Source: Alphaproteobacteria bacterium UBA2964
GTDB taxonomy: Bacteria; Pseudomonadota; Alphaproteobacteria; MPNO01; UBA2964
Direction: 5' to 3'
Assembly (NCBI GenBank): GCA_905182615.1
Contig: CAJJCG010000026.1
Coordinates: 1-50,858 of the forward strand
Length of the DNA: 50,858 nucleotides
The notes below the pieces were generated by a model. The model was not told the origin of the DNA, did no database searches, and saw only the letters and a list, made by a program, of their open reading frames with translations. Position numbers and translations under genes: made by a program. How positions within the stretch are numbered: position 1 is the stretch's first letter; the number at the start of each line of letters is the position of its first letter. Shown here in pieces: positions 34,637-42,851 of the stretch.

Positions 34637-36157
34637 ATGGAAACATACAAGATGTATATCGACGGCGAGTTTGTCGATGCGGAAAGCGGCGATCGCAATG
34701 ACTCGATCAATCCTTTTAACGGCGAAACGATTGCCAGCATCCCGCGTGGTAATGCTACGGATGTGAACAAGGCCGTTGCTGCTGCTAGAAAGGCCTTCGA
34801 TCACGGTCCATGGCCCCGTATGTCCGGTGAAGAGCGCAGCGATCTGATTGGCAAGGCTGCAGCTCTTCTCAAAGAACGTATGAAAGATTATGCGCGGCTT
34901 GAATCGCTTGATTCAGGTGGCACTATCAATAAGACCGGGGCCGACGCCTTTTTGGCATCACGTCAATTGGCGTTCTTTGGAGAACAGGCCAAGCGCTTCA
35001 ATGAAGAAGCCGAACCTATCGACGGCATGATGCGTGAAGGACGTTCCTTCAACTATACCATTCGCGAGCCGATGGGGGTTTGCGCTCAAATCATTCCCTG
35101 GAACTTTCCGTATATGATGGCGATCTGGAAGCTCGGCCCTGCTCTGGCGACCGGTAATACGGTTGTTTTGAAGCCTGCCTCCGATACGCCGGTTATGGCG
35201 CTGGAACTCGCCAGGGTTTTTGATGAAGTCGGCTTTCCGCCGGGTGTCGTGAATATCATTAGTGGACCGGGCGGCGTGATAGGCGAAGCGCTAACCACCC
35301 ATCCTGATGTCGATAAGGTCGCCTTTACGGGGTCTACAGAAATTGGTCGCGAGATTATGGCCAAGGCGGCTGCCACGCTGAAGAAAGTTATCCTCGAATG
35401 TGGCGGCAAGGGTGCGAATATTGTTTTAGATGATGCTGACCTTGATATCGCCATCGATGGCTCAATCTGGGCATCGTTCTATCATCAGGGACAGGTTTGT
35501 GAATCTGGCACGCGGCTGATGCTGGATGCCAAGGGCCATGATAATTTCGTTGAACAGATGGTTGAAAAGCTCAACGCGATGACGATGGGCGACCCGCTGG
35601 ATCCATCAACCCAGCTGGGCCCGGTCGTCTCTCAGGGGCAGATGGAATCCGTCCTGAAATATATCGAAATCGGTAAAGCAGAAGGCGCGGTACTGGCCTG
35701 CGGTGGTGGCCGGGCGACGGGCGGTGATCTTGATAAAGGTGCTTTCGTGCGGCCGACATTATTTACCGGCGTTAACAACCAGATGCGGATTGCTCGTGAG
35801 GAAATCTTCGGCCCGGTTCTCGGTGTTTTCAAATATGACAACGTTGATGATGCGATCGAAATGGCAAATGACTCGATCTTCGGTCTGTCTGCTGGTGTCT
35901 GGAGTTCTGACATCGATAAGGCGAAGGGCGTGGCATCGCGTCTGCGTTCAGGGACGATCTGGATCAATGAGTGGCATATGCTTTCTGAGCGGTCACCGTT
36001 CGGTGGCTATAAGCAATCCGGTGTCGGACGTGAATTCGGCGATGTAGGACTGCACGAATATACCGAGCTTAAGACCCTTTATGTCGATGACGCAAAGACC
36101 CGGGATAATAAGCCTTGGTATGACATGGTCGTCGCACGGCCCAAACCAGACGCATAA
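34637..36157 (+). CDS. NAD(P)-dependent aldehyde dehydrogenase
   Basis: 506 residues, standard ALDH length. Catalytic parts are visible: Asn156 in QIIPWNFP, Lys179 in VVLKPAS, the cofactor motif FTGSTEIG (230-237), Glu254 in LECGGKGA, and the nucleophile Cys288 in GQVCESG. The family oxidises aldehydes to acids in the cytoplasm; the broad-specificity betaine/phenylacetaldehyde-like branch fits the motifs. AGAAGG precedes the ATG. A hairpin that may end transcription lies 25 bases after the stop. Its place among catabolic genes suggests oxidation of an aldehyde intermediate. Confidence 0.93.
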   Translation: METYKMYIDGEFVDAESGDRNDSINPFNGETIASIPRGNATDVNKAVAAARKAFDHGPWPRMSGEERSDLIGKAAALLKERMKDYARLESLDSGGTINKTGADAFLASRQLAFFGEQAKRFNEEAEPIDGMMREGRSFNYTIREPMGVCAQIIPWNFPYMMAIWKLGPALATGNTVVLKPASDTPVMALELARVFDEVGFPPGVVNIISGPGGVIGEALTTHPDVDKVAFTGSTEIGREIMAKAAATLKKVILECGGKGANIVLDDADLDIAIDGSIWASFYHQGQVCESGTRLMLDAKGHDNFVEQMVEKLNAMTMGDPLDPSTQLGPVVSQGQMESVLKYIEIGKAEGAVLACGGGRATGGDLDKGAFVRPTLFTGVNNQMRIAREEIFGPVLGVFKYDNVDDAIEMANDSIFGLSAGVWSSDIDKAKGVASRLRSGTIWINEWHMLSERSPFGGYKQSGVGREFGDVGLHEYTELKTLYVDDAKTRDNKPWYDMVVARPKPDA

Positions 36158-36181
36158 GACTTGTTGCTATAACAGTTAACG

Positions 36182-36215
36182 AAGCCCGGTGCTGGTTATG
36201 CGGTGTCGGGCTTTT
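36182..36215 (+). terminator. Possible terminator after aldehyde dehydrogenase
   Basis: AAGCCCG at 36182-36188 pairs perfectly with CGGGCTT at 36207-36213, followed by TT and more T-rich sequence (CGTTTC). The loop is 18 bases. It runs into the end of the MFS gene on the opposite strand. The shape fits a factor-independent terminator with a modest T tract. Confidence 0.4.
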
Positions 36216-37470
36216 CGTTTCTTCGGCTGCAATAAACGAATAACGCCATGATGGCGAAGAACAGGATAACGACGCTGATCCCCAGTGACCAGTGAATGCC
36301 GATATAGCCGCCGCCAATGCCAACGGTTATGCCGCTGAAGGTCCGCATCCCAAGACTGCCTACGTTATAGAGACCAATGGCACGGCCACGCAGATCCGGT
36401 GGCGCATGAATTTGGGCCAACGTTCGGGTCATGGCGTTAAAGGCGAGATCGACGAAGCCCGCAAAGAACAGCAAGGCTACAGCCAGGTAATAGTTTGTGG
36501 TTACGGCGAATCCACCAATTGCCAAACACCAGATTAAAGCGAGGACAAAGGCCGTATTCACCTTTGCGGGCAGTAGACTTTTGGATTCTAGGACGACACC
36601 GGCCGTAAAGGCGCCGGTTGCTGCAGCCGCCAACAAAATAGCGTAGCGGATACTGGTATCGCTAAACCCAAAATCATAGGCGAATTCGGGCATTTGGGCC
36701 TGATGCGCGTTGCCGACGATCATCGCGGCGACACCGGCGAGCATCGTCATCGAGAAGACGACTGGGACTGTGGAGATTTCTTTTATGGCAGCGACAACGT
36801 CTACAAAACTTTTGACCGCGCGTTGGCGTTTTGGTGCTGCCTCTTCGGGGCTTCGAAATTTGGGCCCGTAGGGTGCCTTCCATAACCACAATGCGAGCGG
36901 CACGTAGATCAGAACATTGACTAAAATGCCTATTGCGGGGCCGAACGCGAGCATCAACCCGCCGCCGATCGCGGGGCCCATGAGGAAACCGAGCATCCGG
37001 GCGGAAGACATCATCCTAATCGCGCTTTGTAGCTGTTGGCCGCCAACCATGTCATGCACGAAGAGCTGAGCCGCAGGATTCCAGAGAACACCCGCGATAC
37101 CGTGAATGCTCAACAAGACGACTGCGTGCCATTTTTCCAGACTGTCAGTGACGAAAAAATATCCCCAGCCGAGGGAGGCGAGCATGAAGAGTGCCATGCC
37201 AATTTGAATGATCCGTCTTGGGTCAAATCGGTCTGCCAGGGCACCAGACCAGAATGAAAACAGCAAAAAAGGGAGCCAATGCGAGATAATGGCAAAGCCG
37301 CCGAGTTCCGGTGATTGAAACTTTTCCCACATGATCCAGTAGCTGATCACGTGCTCAATACTGTCGCCCATCATCGCGAGACAGGAGCCAATGAGATATA
37401 CCCGGGCACCAGGATGGCGGAGTGCGGCGAAGGATTTAGGCGCTTCCGCTTCATCTGGTTTTGTATTCAT
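36196..37470 (-). CDS. MFS transporter
   Basis: 424 residues with about 12 hydrophobic segments and motif A (GALADRFDPRRI, residues 76-87) after the second. The layout is again MFS_3-like and similar in style to the transporter at 468-1730, though the sequences differ. It has a short hydrophilic N-terminus (MNTKPDEAEAPKSF) and a basic C-terminus. Transport direction and substrate cannot be told. The start has TAGGACC upstream. It converges on the aldehyde dehydrogenase; behind its promoter lies a structured intergenic region with an inverted repeat at 37519-37550 that could bind its regulator. Confidence 0.82.
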   Translation of the reverse strand: MNTKPDEAEAPKSFAALRHPGARVYLIGSCLAMMGDSIEHVISYWIMWEKFQSPELGGFAIISHWLPFLLFSFWSGALADRFDPRRIIQIGMALFMLASLGWGYFFVTDSLEKWHAVVLLSIHGIAGVLWNPAAQLFVHDMVGGQQLQSAIRMMSSARMLGFLMGPAIGGGLMLAFGPAIGILVNVLIYVPLALWLWKAPYGPKFRSPEEAAPKRQRAVKSFVDVVAAIKEISTVPVVFSMTMLAGVAAMIVGNAHQAQMPEFAYDFGFSDTSIRYAILLAAAATGAFTAGVVLESKSLLPAKVNTAFVLALIWCLAIGGFAVTTNYYLAVALLFFAGFVDLAFNAMTRTLAQIHAPPDLRGRAIGLYNVGSLGMRTFSGITVGIGGGYIGIHWSLGISVVILFFAIMALFVYCSRRNEKPDTA

Positions 37471-37518
37471 GTGGTCCTAAATTTCACTGAAAAATAATAC
37501 AGCGATGATGCTTGTAGG

Positions 37519-37550
37519 TTCGATTGTAATTCACCATCCTTTCAATCGAA
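37519..37550. promoter_or_regulatory. Perfect 8-base inverted repeat TTCGATTG / CAATCGAA
   Basis: Perfect arms at 37519-37526 and 37543-37550 with a 16-base spacer lie 49 bases upstream of the MFS start on the minus strand. The length and spacing suit a dimeric regulator. No regulator gene is adjacent. Confidence 0.4.
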
Positions 37551-37562
37551 TGGCGTGTTCTG

Positions 37563-37589
37563 TTTCCGGTAGGGTTAAGACACCGGAAA
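37563..37589. other. Hairpin-forming inverted repeat
   Basis: TTTCCGGT at 37563-37570 is perfectly complementary to ACCGGAAA at 37582-37589, with an 11-base loop. There is no T tract, so it is not a terminator. It may be the 5' stem of a small RNA ending at 37736 or part of a leader. Confidence 0.35.
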
Positions 37590-37644
37590 ACTGGTAAGGG
37601 CTTGTAAAAAGAGTAGGGCATCGCCGCTCATTGGGGAAGATCAC

Positions 37645-37658
37645 ATAAAAGGTTTTAT
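37645..37658. repeat. AT-rich short palindrome ATAAAA-GG-TTTTAT
   Basis: Six-base perfect arms separated by GG directly before the ATG of the 27-residue frame at 37660. It may be a small operator or may only sequester the AAAAGG ribosome site of that frame. Confidence 0.25.
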
Positions 37659-37659
37659 T

Positions 37660-37743
37660 ATGAGACACATTCTACCCGCTGCAGCGACCGCTGTAGTGGC
37701 CGCGATGGCGTCGCAGAAATGCGGCGCCGTTTTTTTATGGTGA
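37660..37743 (+). CDS. Possible 27-residue hydrophobic small protein
   Basis: ATG with AAAAGG seven bases upstream opens a frame of 27 residues, MRHILPAAATAVVAAMAS followed by a short tail ending FLW, stop TGA at 37741-37743. The middle is alanine/valine-rich and hydrophobic. The last third is encoded by the terminator hairpin and its T run, which is unusual and argues either for a leader-type peptide or for a chance frame inside a small RNA gene. No family is recognised. Confidence 0.22.
   Translation: MRHILPAAATAVVAAMASQKCGAVFLW
37707..37736 (+). terminator. Factor-independent terminator (plus strand)
   Basis: GGCGTCGC (37707-37714) pairs with GCGGCGCC (37721-37728), eight pairs with one G-U, loop AGAAAT, followed by G and seven T. 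This is the strongest terminator shape I found in the window. It points along the plus strand, yet both neighbouring genes are on the minus strand, so it implies a plus-strand transcript in this gap. Confidence 0.65.
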
Positions 37744-37747
37744 AATG

Positions 37748-38554
37748 CTAGGCCTGGGCGACGTCCAGTAAATTGCCATCCGGGTCGGCGAGCGCATAGG
37801 TCCCGTAGGGGCAGCGTTTGTGTAAGGCCAGCCGCGCTTTGCCTTCATCGTTAAAGGCAATCTTGCGCGGCGCGATATGCGGATTGTCATTGGTGAGCCG
37901 TTCTACTTTTTCGATAAACGCATCAAGGTCTGGTACTCTGAACCCGATATGATCCATCGCGGGTTGTTCGATGCCCGAACCGTCAAAATCTGAGATTTTC
38001 CACGGCAGGATCGACATGGTGACCTGGCCATCGGAGAACCGAAAACCGCCGTCTTCACCCGGGTCGTTACTTGGCTCTAGCCCGAAGATATCACCGTAGA
38101 AGGCAGCGACACGTTCTGCTTCGCGAACTCTTATCGCGAAATGGCTGATCGACGTCTCCTGCTGCCAGCTATCCATGTCATAGACCTCTGCGCGGTTGGC
38201 GTGGCCAATCTGAGAGAGGTCAAAGTAGTTACCAGCGGGATCATGGGTACTGAAGCTGGCAAAAGGGCGTCCGCTGGGGCGCTCGACTACTTCTATATAG
38301 GGGTAGCGTTCGGCAAGCTTGGCGCAGGTAGCATCGAAATCCTCTACTTCAATCCCGAAATGATCGATTCCGGCGCGCCGTCCGGCACGGCGCGGTATGA
38401 GGGTGACACCGACGTAACCATCGCCAACGGAAATCGCGCGTCTTTCTCGATCAGTGTCGCCCGATACGTTCATGTCGAAATAGGCCCGGTAGAACATGCC
38501 GAGCGTCGTGTAATTGTCAGTCGTGATCGCAAGATGATTAAGCTTGGCTGACAT
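37748..38554 (-). CDS. Two-domain VOC superfamily protein, extradiol dioxygenase-like
   Basis: 268 residues from the ATG at 38554, preceded by GGTTGGGGGG. The protein has two VOC units: LNHLAITTDNY, IDHFGIEVEDF and DPAGNYFDLSQ in the first, then SHFAIRVREAE, MDHIGFRVPD and DPDGNLLDVAQA in the second. The pattern resembles type I extradiol dioxygenases, but the expected metal glutamate near the end is aspartate or missing (LLDVAQ), so ring cleavage is uncertain. It is divergent from the Gfo/Idh/MocA gene across 131 bases. Confidence 0.8.
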   Translation of the reverse strand: MSAKLNHLAITTDNYTTLGMFYRAYFDMNVSGDTDRERRAISVGDGYVGVTLIPRRAGRRAGIDHFGIEVEDFDATCAKLAERYPYIEVVERPSGRPFASFSTHDPAGNYFDLSQIGHANRAEVYDMDSWQQETSISHFAIRVREAERVAAFYGDIFGLEPSNDPGEDGGFRFSDGQVTMSILPWKISDFDGSGIEQPAMDHIGFRVPDLDAFIEKVERLTNDNPHIAPRKIAFNDEGKARLALHKRCPYGTYALADPDGNLLDVAQA

Positions 38555-38685
38555 TGTCTTCCCCCCAACCTCCAAAAACAAAGTTTGCGCTCTGATTCTG
38601 GTTTGTGCAACGGTGACCGCCCTTGCCCGTGACGCCATAGAGCGGCAAACTTGCGGCAAGGTAATTCAATCAAATAGGCAGATAA

Positions 38686-39669
38686 ATGATCAACGCGGCA
38701 ATTGTCGGTATCGGAAGATGGGGCCAGTACCTTGTAACCTCAGTTCAGGGCAGCAGTGAGCATATCAAGTTCACAGCGGGGGTAACCCGGACCAAGAGCA
38801 AAGCGGAAGCATTCTGTAGTGAGCAAGGCATCGACCTACGGGATGATTATGCCGAGCTGCTAAACGACCCAAATATTGATGCGATCGTTCTGGCGACACC
38901 GCACACGCAGCATGAGGAACAGATCGTTGCAGCGGCTAAGGCTGGCAAGCATGTCTTTACTGAAAAGCCATTCACATTGGATCGCCCGAGTGCGGAACGG
39001 GCCGTCGCGGCCTGTAAGGAAGCCGGTGTTGCGCTGGCTCTTGGTCATAACCGCCGGTTTATGGAAAATACCGTCGCCCTCAAGGCGATGATTGAGGCGG
39101 GTGAGCTTGGCACCTTGATGCATATCGATGGCAATCAATCCTCCGATTTGAATGTTGCTGCAGGAGCTTGGCGGGATTCCCGTGAGGAGAGCCCCGCGGG
39201 TGGTATGACATCGCTTGGAGTTCACGCATTGGATTGCATAATCCATCTCGCGGGCAAGATCAGTGCGATCGACGCCTATAGCACACGCCGTGCGATTGGT
39301 TTTGACATTGATGACACGACTGCCGCGCTCCTTCGGTTTGAGAACGGCATGACGGGAACGTTGGTGACGATGGCTTCAACGGCCAAGATTTGGCACATCC
39401 GGATTGCCGGGTCGAAGGGCTGGGCGGAGATGCGTGATAATAAGACGTTGACGGTTTGTAAATCAGACGGCAGCCCTGAAGACATTGTGTTCGACGATTC
39501 ACCGTACCCGCATATGGGCTCGATTTCGGGAGAGATTGAGGAGTTCGCGCTGGCGGCAGCCGGGAAGGCAAGCTATCGAATTTCACCCGAAGAGATGGTC
39601 CACAACGCGGAAGTTCTGGCTGGGCTTATTACCAGCGCGGAAACCGGCAATCGGGTTACCTTCGGCTAA
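38686..39669 (+). CDS. Gfo/Idh/MocA family NAD(P)-dependent oxidoreductase
   Basis: 327 residues. N-terminal Rossmann fold with VGIGRWGQ (7-14), the family EKP motif at Glu93-Lys94-Pro95, and the catalytic-type histidine His180 with Asp183 (GVHALDC) in the C-terminal sheet domain. Members oxidise sugars, inositols and related alcohols or act on dihydrodiols; some work in aromatic catabolism. The following FAD oxidoreductase begins directly after its stop codon, so they are cotranscribed. Substrate unknown. Confidence 0.9.
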   Translation: MINAAIVGIGRWGQYLVTSVQGSSEHIKFTAGVTRTKSKAEAFCSEQGIDLRDDYAELLNDPNIDAIVLATPHTQHEEQIVAAAKAGKHVFTEKPFTLDRPSAERAVAACKEAGVALALGHNRRFMENTVALKAMIEAGELGTLMHIDGNQSSDLNVAAGAWRDSREESPAGGMTSLGVHALDCIIHLAGKISAIDAYSTRRAIGFDIDDTTAALLRFENGMTGTLVTMASTAKIWHIRIAGSKGWAEMRDNKTLTVCKSDGSPEDIVFDDSPYPHMGSISGEIEEFALAAAGKASYRISPEEMVHNAEVLAGLITSAETGNRVTFG

Positions 39670-40836
39670 ATGGCAGACGGCCAGCACATTGTCATTTTAG
39701 GCGGTGGTTATGCCGGGTTAACAGCGGCTGCGCGGATCGCTGAAGCAGATTCCGGCGTATCGGTAACGCTGATTGATCGTAAGAAAGAGTTTGTCGAACG
39801 TATCCGGCTGCATGAAATTGCTGCTGGCTCGGAACCTCGTGACTTTGGCTACCAAAAGTTTATGGAAAGCAGAGGCGGGGGCTTTCTCCGGGGTGTCATC
39901 TCATCCATTGATTTGGATCAGCAAACCCTTGAAGTTGAGGGTCAGTCCGCACTGCCATGGGATAGGTTGGTTTACGCGCTCGGTAGTCATACGGATACGG
40001 ATAGCGTAGATGGGGTTCGTGAACACGCGGTGTCACTCGACGACATGGCGGCGTGCAAAGCTCTTTATAACCAATTGCACAACTCTCCCGCCGGAACAAA
40101 GGTTTTGGTCGTCGGTGGCGGGCTGACGGCGTTTGAGGCGGCATGTGAATTTGCCGAGAGACTACCCGGGTTGGATATCACGTTGGCGGTAGGGACGCGT
40201 TTTGCTGCATCCGACAAGCCTGGCGGGCTTTCTCACCTCGCCGTTGAGCATCTACAAAATGTTTTCGAAAGATTGAGCGTGAAGCTGAGTGTCGGTTCCA
40301 GAGCGGCCTCTTTGCAACAGGGCAGCGCCACGTTTGAGGGTGGCTCGGCCCAACCGTTTGATGTCTGCTTGTGGGCTGCGGGGTTCTCTGTTCCTGAATT
40401 GGCAAAGCAGTCGGGTTTGTCAGTGAATGATGCTGGTCAGATTAAGAGCGATTACACGCTTGCCTCCATTAGCCATCCAAATGTTCTCACTGTCGGTGAT
40501 GCGGCTGAAGTCGTCGTTGATCCCAGTGGTCGATGCCGGATGAGCTGCGCAGCCGGCCGACCAATGGGAGAGCTCGCCGCGAAGACCGTTCTGGGGCCTG
40601 TCATGTCGTCCGCCAATGATCCTTTTAGCTTTGGCTATAAAATGCGATGTGTAAGTCTTGGTCGTGAGGACGGACTTATTCAGTTTGTTGATGTCCAGGA
40701 CCGACCGATAGAAGACGTCTGGATCGGTGCTCGGGCTGCTCGTTGGAAGGAATATGTTTGCCAGAGAACTCTGCAGGGAATTGGGTTTGAGGTCGATGTT
40801 GGCGATCCACCGGACACGCCACCAGCCCAGCCGTAA
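39670..40836 (+). CDS. FAD-dependent pyridine nucleotide-disulfide-type oxidoreductase (NDH-2-like)
   Basis: 388 residues starting at the base after the Gfo stop. Motifs: FAD-binding HIVILGGGYAGLTAAARI (6-23), a second Rossmann motif VLVVGGGLTAFEAACEF near 145-161, and NVLTVGDAAEVV near 272-283 for the FAD ribityl contact. The layout resembles type II NADH dehydrogenases and related quinone or ferredoxin reductases. No CxxC redox pair is seen. It might pass electrons from NAD(P)H to a quinone or protein acceptor; whether it serves the Rieske oxygenase ten kilobases away is only a guess. Confidence 0.85.
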   Translation: MADGQHIVILGGGYAGLTAAARIAEADSGVSVTLIDRKKEFVERIRLHEIAAGSEPRDFGYQKFMESRGGGFLRGVISSIDLDQQTLEVEGQSALPWDRLVYALGSHTDTDSVDGVREHAVSLDDMAACKALYNQLHNSPAGTKVLVVGGGLTAFEAACEFAERLPGLDITLAVGTRFAASDKPGGLSHLAVEHLQNVFERLSVKLSVGSRAASLQQGSATFEGGSAQPFDVCLWAAGFSVPELAKQSGLSVNDAGQIKSDYTLASISHPNVLTVGDAAEVVVDPSGRCRMSCAAGRPMGELAAKTVLGPVMSSANDPFSFGYKMRCVSLGREDGLIQFVDVQDRPIEDVWIGARAARWKEYVCQRTLQGIGFEVDVGDPPDTPPAQP

Positions 40837-41275
40837 GTGAAGCTTATAAACGCTCCCATTATTTGAGCATGTGTTTGCGCATTGCGGCGTCGGGCAAGGC
40901 ACTACGTCAGTCCCCGGGATACCGCAATTCACCCTGATGATGAACTTCAAAAAGACCTGCCCCCAGCTCTTGGCATCAATCTGTTTAGCCCAGTCGGGGA
41001 GAGCGCGGCCACCTGTTCTGCGGAATAGTTGTACGCGTTCAAACTCTGCACTTGATACGAGCGATAATGCAAAAGGACGTGATATAGGGAATGTTATTGT
41101 TCAACGCCGGGTTGGGGGTAAACTAGTTTATGCTGCGCATGACCTGACATTTGCCTTTGTTTTTCATGCCTTTATTCAGGGTGGTACCCTCTACAAATAG
41201 CGCTCGCAGCGCTGTTGAATCCTTTTCTGGAATGCTCATCCCAGACACCCTATCTTATAGGTAGGGAAGGTAATT
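40837..41275. other. 439-base intergenic stretch without a convincing gene
   Basis: A plus-strand frame of 109 residues (40871-41200) is present but has no family similarity I recognise and no good ribosome site. AGCGCT-CGC-AGCGCT at 41199-41213 could form a short hairpin without a T tract. The last 50 bases hold the likely promoter of the VWA gene. This is where the catabolic region gives way to core-like genes. Confidence 0.5.
41227..41255 (+). promoter_or_regulatory. Heat-shock-sigma-like promoter of the VWA gene
   Basis: CTGGAAT at 41227-41233, 14 bases, then CCCTATCT at 41248-41255. The E. coli sigma-32 consensus is CTTGAAA and CCCCATnT at this spacing; each element differs at few positions. 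Transcription would begin about 14 bases before the ATG. The ACCCTATCT word recurs before clpS at 47960. Confidence 0.35.
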
Positions 41276-41983
41276 ATGACGAGTGGAAACAAAAAAGTTC
41301 CGGCTCAGGTTGGCACCCAAGAAGTCTCTGATTTCCTGGATAAGCTCGCCCGTACGCCCGCCGTGCGATCCTCGGATGGTGTCGGCCGATTGATGTTTGC
41401 GATGGATGCGACAGCGAGCCGTGAGCCGAGCTGGGATAGCGCCTGTCATATTCAAAGTGAAATGTTTAAAGCCACTGATGGACTGGGCGGACTCGAAGTA
41501 CAGCTTGTCTTTTTTAGAGGCTTTGGCGAATGCAAGAATAGCTCGTGGCTCTCATCTTCCGATGATCTCGTCAGGCGCATGACATCCGTTTATTGCCGGG
41601 GTGGTCGCACCCAAATTGGTAAGGTGCTAAGCCATGCCGTCGTCGAGACCAAAAAGCGCAAGGTCAACGCGTTGGTTTATGTTGGCGATGCGATGGAAGA
41701 AGATGTCGATGAACTTTGTCATACGGCGGGTGAACTCGGCGTCTTAGGTGTCCCGATCTTCGTATTTCAGGAAGGGGATGACCCGGTTGCCACGCAGGCA
41801 TTTAAGCAATTTGCCAATCTAACGGGCGGTGCTCATTGCCGGTTCGATGCCTCTTCTGCTAATCAGTTGAAAGAACTATTGGCGGCTGTTGCGGTGTTTG
41901 CTGCGGGAGGGTTGCCTGCCCTCGAAGATTATGGAAAACGGACAGGTGCCGCTGTGGCTCAAATAACCTCTCAGATTAAATAA
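41276..41983 (+). CDS. VWA-like domain protein, partner of J-domain protein
   Basis: 235 residues, no signal peptide. A von Willebrand A fold is suggested by strand LMFAMDATAS, a DxTxS version of the metal-ion-dependent adhesion site (Asp44, Thr46, Ser48), Thr112 in GGRTQIG, and Asp138 in VYVGDAMEE. Thus a divalent-metal protein-binding surface is likely, placed in the cytoplasm. The membrane J-domain gene follows after 29 bases, so the two probably act together, perhaps in chaperone-assisted assembly or quality control. AAGG precedes the ATG. The precise function is not known to me. Confidence 0.75.
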   Translation: MTSGNKKVPAQVGTQEVSDFLDKLARTPAVRSSDGVGRLMFAMDATASREPSWDSACHIQSEMFKATDGLGGLEVQLVFFRGFGECKNSSWLSSSDDLVRRMTSVYCRGGRTQIGKVLSHAVVETKKRKVNALVYVGDAMEEDVDELCHTAGELGVLGVPIFVFQEGDDPVATQAFKQFANLTGGAHCRFDASSANQLKELLAAVAVFAAGGLPALEDYGKRTGAAVAQITSQIK

Positions 41984-42012
41984 TAAAAGCTGAAGGTTGA
42001 ACTGGAACAAAG

Positions 42013-42744
42013 ATGCCATATCTCGTCTTAGGAATAGCTGTCGTCGTCGGCATCATCCTGATTGTCCGTGGCCTGATGGGGCTCAACCGGGCGCGGGTGA
42101 TCAAAGTGCTGGTCGGGGCCTTTGTTTTGGCAGCAATCGCTGGGTCCATATATCTAATTGCGTCACGCGGCTTGGGGATCGTGATGTTTTTTATCGCCTT
42201 TTTGCTGCCATTGCTGCTCCGTTGGCGGGCTACAAAACAATTTTTCAAGAATCTTGGTGGCCCAAGTCAAGGACAAGCCACCGGCGTAAATACGCAGTTT
42301 TTGCGCATGTCGCTGGATCACGATAGCGGGATCTTGGATGGCACGGTTCTCGAGGGGCATTTTAAGGGAAAACGGCTGGGCGAATTGAGCCAGCCTGAAT
42401 TACTAGAGCTCTTGCAGGAATGTCGCGTCGCGGATGAGGAGTCTGCTCAGGTCCTCGAAGCTTATCTGGATCGGGTTCACGGGGCTGCGTGGCGTGCTGG
42501 GGAATCTGGAAATTCTGGAGCTGCGAGTGCAGGTGGAGGAAGTCAGGGTCGCACCACGCCGTGGGGCGGAGGAATGACCCGTGAAGAGGCCTGTGAAGTG
42601 CTCAACATTTCTCTTAATGCGACACCGGATGAGATTAAGGCGGCGCATCATTTGCTGATGAAAAAGAACCACCCAGATCAAGGCGGTTCCAACTATCTCG
42701 CTAGCCAAATCAATCAGGCCAAAGAACTTCTCCTCGGGGAATAA
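42013..42744 (+). CDS. Membrane-anchored J-domain protein (TimB/Tim14-like)
   Basis: 243 residues with three hydrophobic helices near 3-19, 32-50 and 53-70, a middle soluble region, a glycine-rich linker (160-187) and a C-terminal J-domain with the HPD motif at 220-222. J-domains stimulate Hsp70 (DnaK) ATPase. A membrane helix plus C-terminal J-domain is the layout of mitochondrial Tim14 and of Caulobacter TimB, so this is probably the alphaproteobacterial relative. It follows the VWA gene and precedes galU by 107 bases. Confidence 0.82.
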   Translation: MPYLVLGIAVVVGIILIVRGLMGLNRARVIKVLVGAFVLAAIAGSIYLIASRGLGIVMFFIAFLLPLLLRWRATKQFFKNLGGPSQGQATGVNTQFLRMSLDHDSGILDGTVLEGHFKGKRLGELSQPELLELLQECRVADEESAQVLEAYLDRVHGAAWRAGESGNSGAASAGGGSQGRTTPWGGGMTREEACEVLNISLNATPDEIKAAHHLLMKKNHPDQGGSNYLASQINQAKELLLGE

Positions 42745-42851
42745 TGAATTTCTCGAAAAGGGGAGTTTTCTTGCCACTAGGCAGTCGTATGTGGCACAAA
42801 CACACGCCTAATAAACGTATTTTTAGTAAATTGGTTCCAGAGGGTAGTTGA

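Noticed and set aside
40871-41200. 109-residue plus-strand frame in the gap before the VWA gene
   Set aside because: Composition does not look coding, no ribosome site, no recognisable motif, and its end runs close to the VWA promoter.
41199-41213. AGCGCT-CGC-AGCGCT hairpin as a terminator
   Set aside because: Stem is only six bases with a three-base loop and no T run follows.
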